A stretch of 5,927 bases of DNA from WHSO01 sp050485485 (GTDB taxonomy: Bacteria; Pseudomonadota; Alphaproteobacteria; SMXQ01), in contig JBJHBM010000079.1 in the NCBI GenBank assembly GCA_050485485.1, forward strand, positions 1 to 5,927, in the 5' to 3' direction. A program made the translations under genes and the position numbers. How positions within the stretch are numbered: the first letter of the stretch is position 1; each line of letters begins with the position of its first letter. The notes below the pieces were generated by a model. That model was not told the origin of the DNA, ran no database searches, and saw only the letters and a list, made by a program, of their open reading frames with translations. This document shows, piece after piece, positions 5,692 to 5,927 of this stretch.

Positions 5692-5927
5692 AGCCGCTTC
5701 GCCGCGCCGGCGGTAGGGGGCCGCCGCCCTGCCCGAAATCTCCGCAACGCAAGCGCGGCCAGCGCCGCCAGCGCCACCGGCCACAGGCCCGACCACAGCG
5801 CCGCCGGCGTCCAGGCCTCGGCCCGCGCGATCCCCGCGAGTTCCGGCAGCAGCGCCCACGGCACCGCCACCGCGCCCGCGCCCGCGAGGGCGAAGCCCGC
5901 CACCGCCGCCGCGCCGATCCCCCTGCC
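5688..5927 (-). CDS. C-terminus of an integral membrane protein (5' end outside window)
   Basis: The frame is open through the right edge, giving the last 79 residues of a larger protein; a GTG at 5903 is probably internal. Two hydrophobic helices are visible, one around VAGFALAGAGAVAVPWALLP and one around WSGLWPVALAALAALAL, followed by an Arg-rich tail that should face the cytoplasm. The pattern LW..LWPVAL near the end recalls C-termini of proton-conducting antiporter or NuoM/MrpD-like subunits in alphaproteobacteria, but that is a weak impression and too little is present to name the family. Its TGA stop overlaps the glycosyltransferase ATG (ATGA, 5691-5688), so the two genes are very likely one operon with coupled translation. 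The codon use is as G+C-rich as in the neighbouring genes. Confidence 0.6.
   Translation of the reverse strand, partial: GRGIGAAAVAGFALAGAGAVAVPWALLPELAGIARAEAWTPAALWSGLWPVALAALAALALRRFRAGRRPPTAGAAKRL

Noticed and set aside
3461..5752. Long open frame on the minus strand (763 codons) crossing the candidate RNA and overlapping the glycosyltransferase
   Set aside because: It is an Arg/Pro/Gly-rich shadow frame of the real gene caused by high G+C; it has no domain and lacks the SPINDLY motifs found in the other frame.

Overview
The window is very G+C-rich DNA with almost every third codon position G or C. The protein families and the gene order Lrp/AsnC <- | -> trxB -> LsrB/VtlR-type LysR point to an alphaproteobacterium; the sequence alone does not support a genus. 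It looks like ordinary chromosome: there are no insertion sequences, integrase, CRISPR array, tRNA or rRNA.

Layout: (1) 3-677 (+), the C-terminal half of a long-chain ChrA chromate/anion transporter, cut by the left edge. (2) 715-1194 (-), an Lrp/AsnC regulator convergent with chrA. (3) 1195-1424, a divergent promoter region with a good sigma70-type promoter for each side. (4) 1425-2402 (+), thioredoxin reductase trxB. (5) 2451-3359 (+), a LysR regulator of the LsrB/VtlR type, 48 bp after trxB and probably co-transcribed. (6) 3360-3660, a 300-bp gap with no credible protein gene. It holds a hairpin just after the LysR gene, a possible promoter, about 195 nt of sequence that folds into several helices, and a textbook plus-strand terminator (UUCG loop, seven T). 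I read this as an undescribed candidate small RNA. (7) 3661-5691 (-), a six-TPR SPINDLY/OGT-like (GT41) glycosyltransferase. (8) 5688-5927 (-), the C-terminus of a membrane protein cut by the right edge, overlapping the glycosyltransferase start by ATGA.

How the parts work together: trxB supplies NADPH-driven reduction of thioredoxin. Its neighbours are two regulators, one divergent (Lrp type) and one downstream (LsrB/VtlR type, a group tied to redox and envelope control in rhizobia and to sRNA control in Brucella). The candidate RNA lies directly after the LysR gene and carries a nine-base perfect complement to that gene's ribosome binding site, so a local feedback loop is possible but unproven. 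The convergent glycosyltransferase operon on the right and chrA on the left show no evident functional link to the redox cluster.
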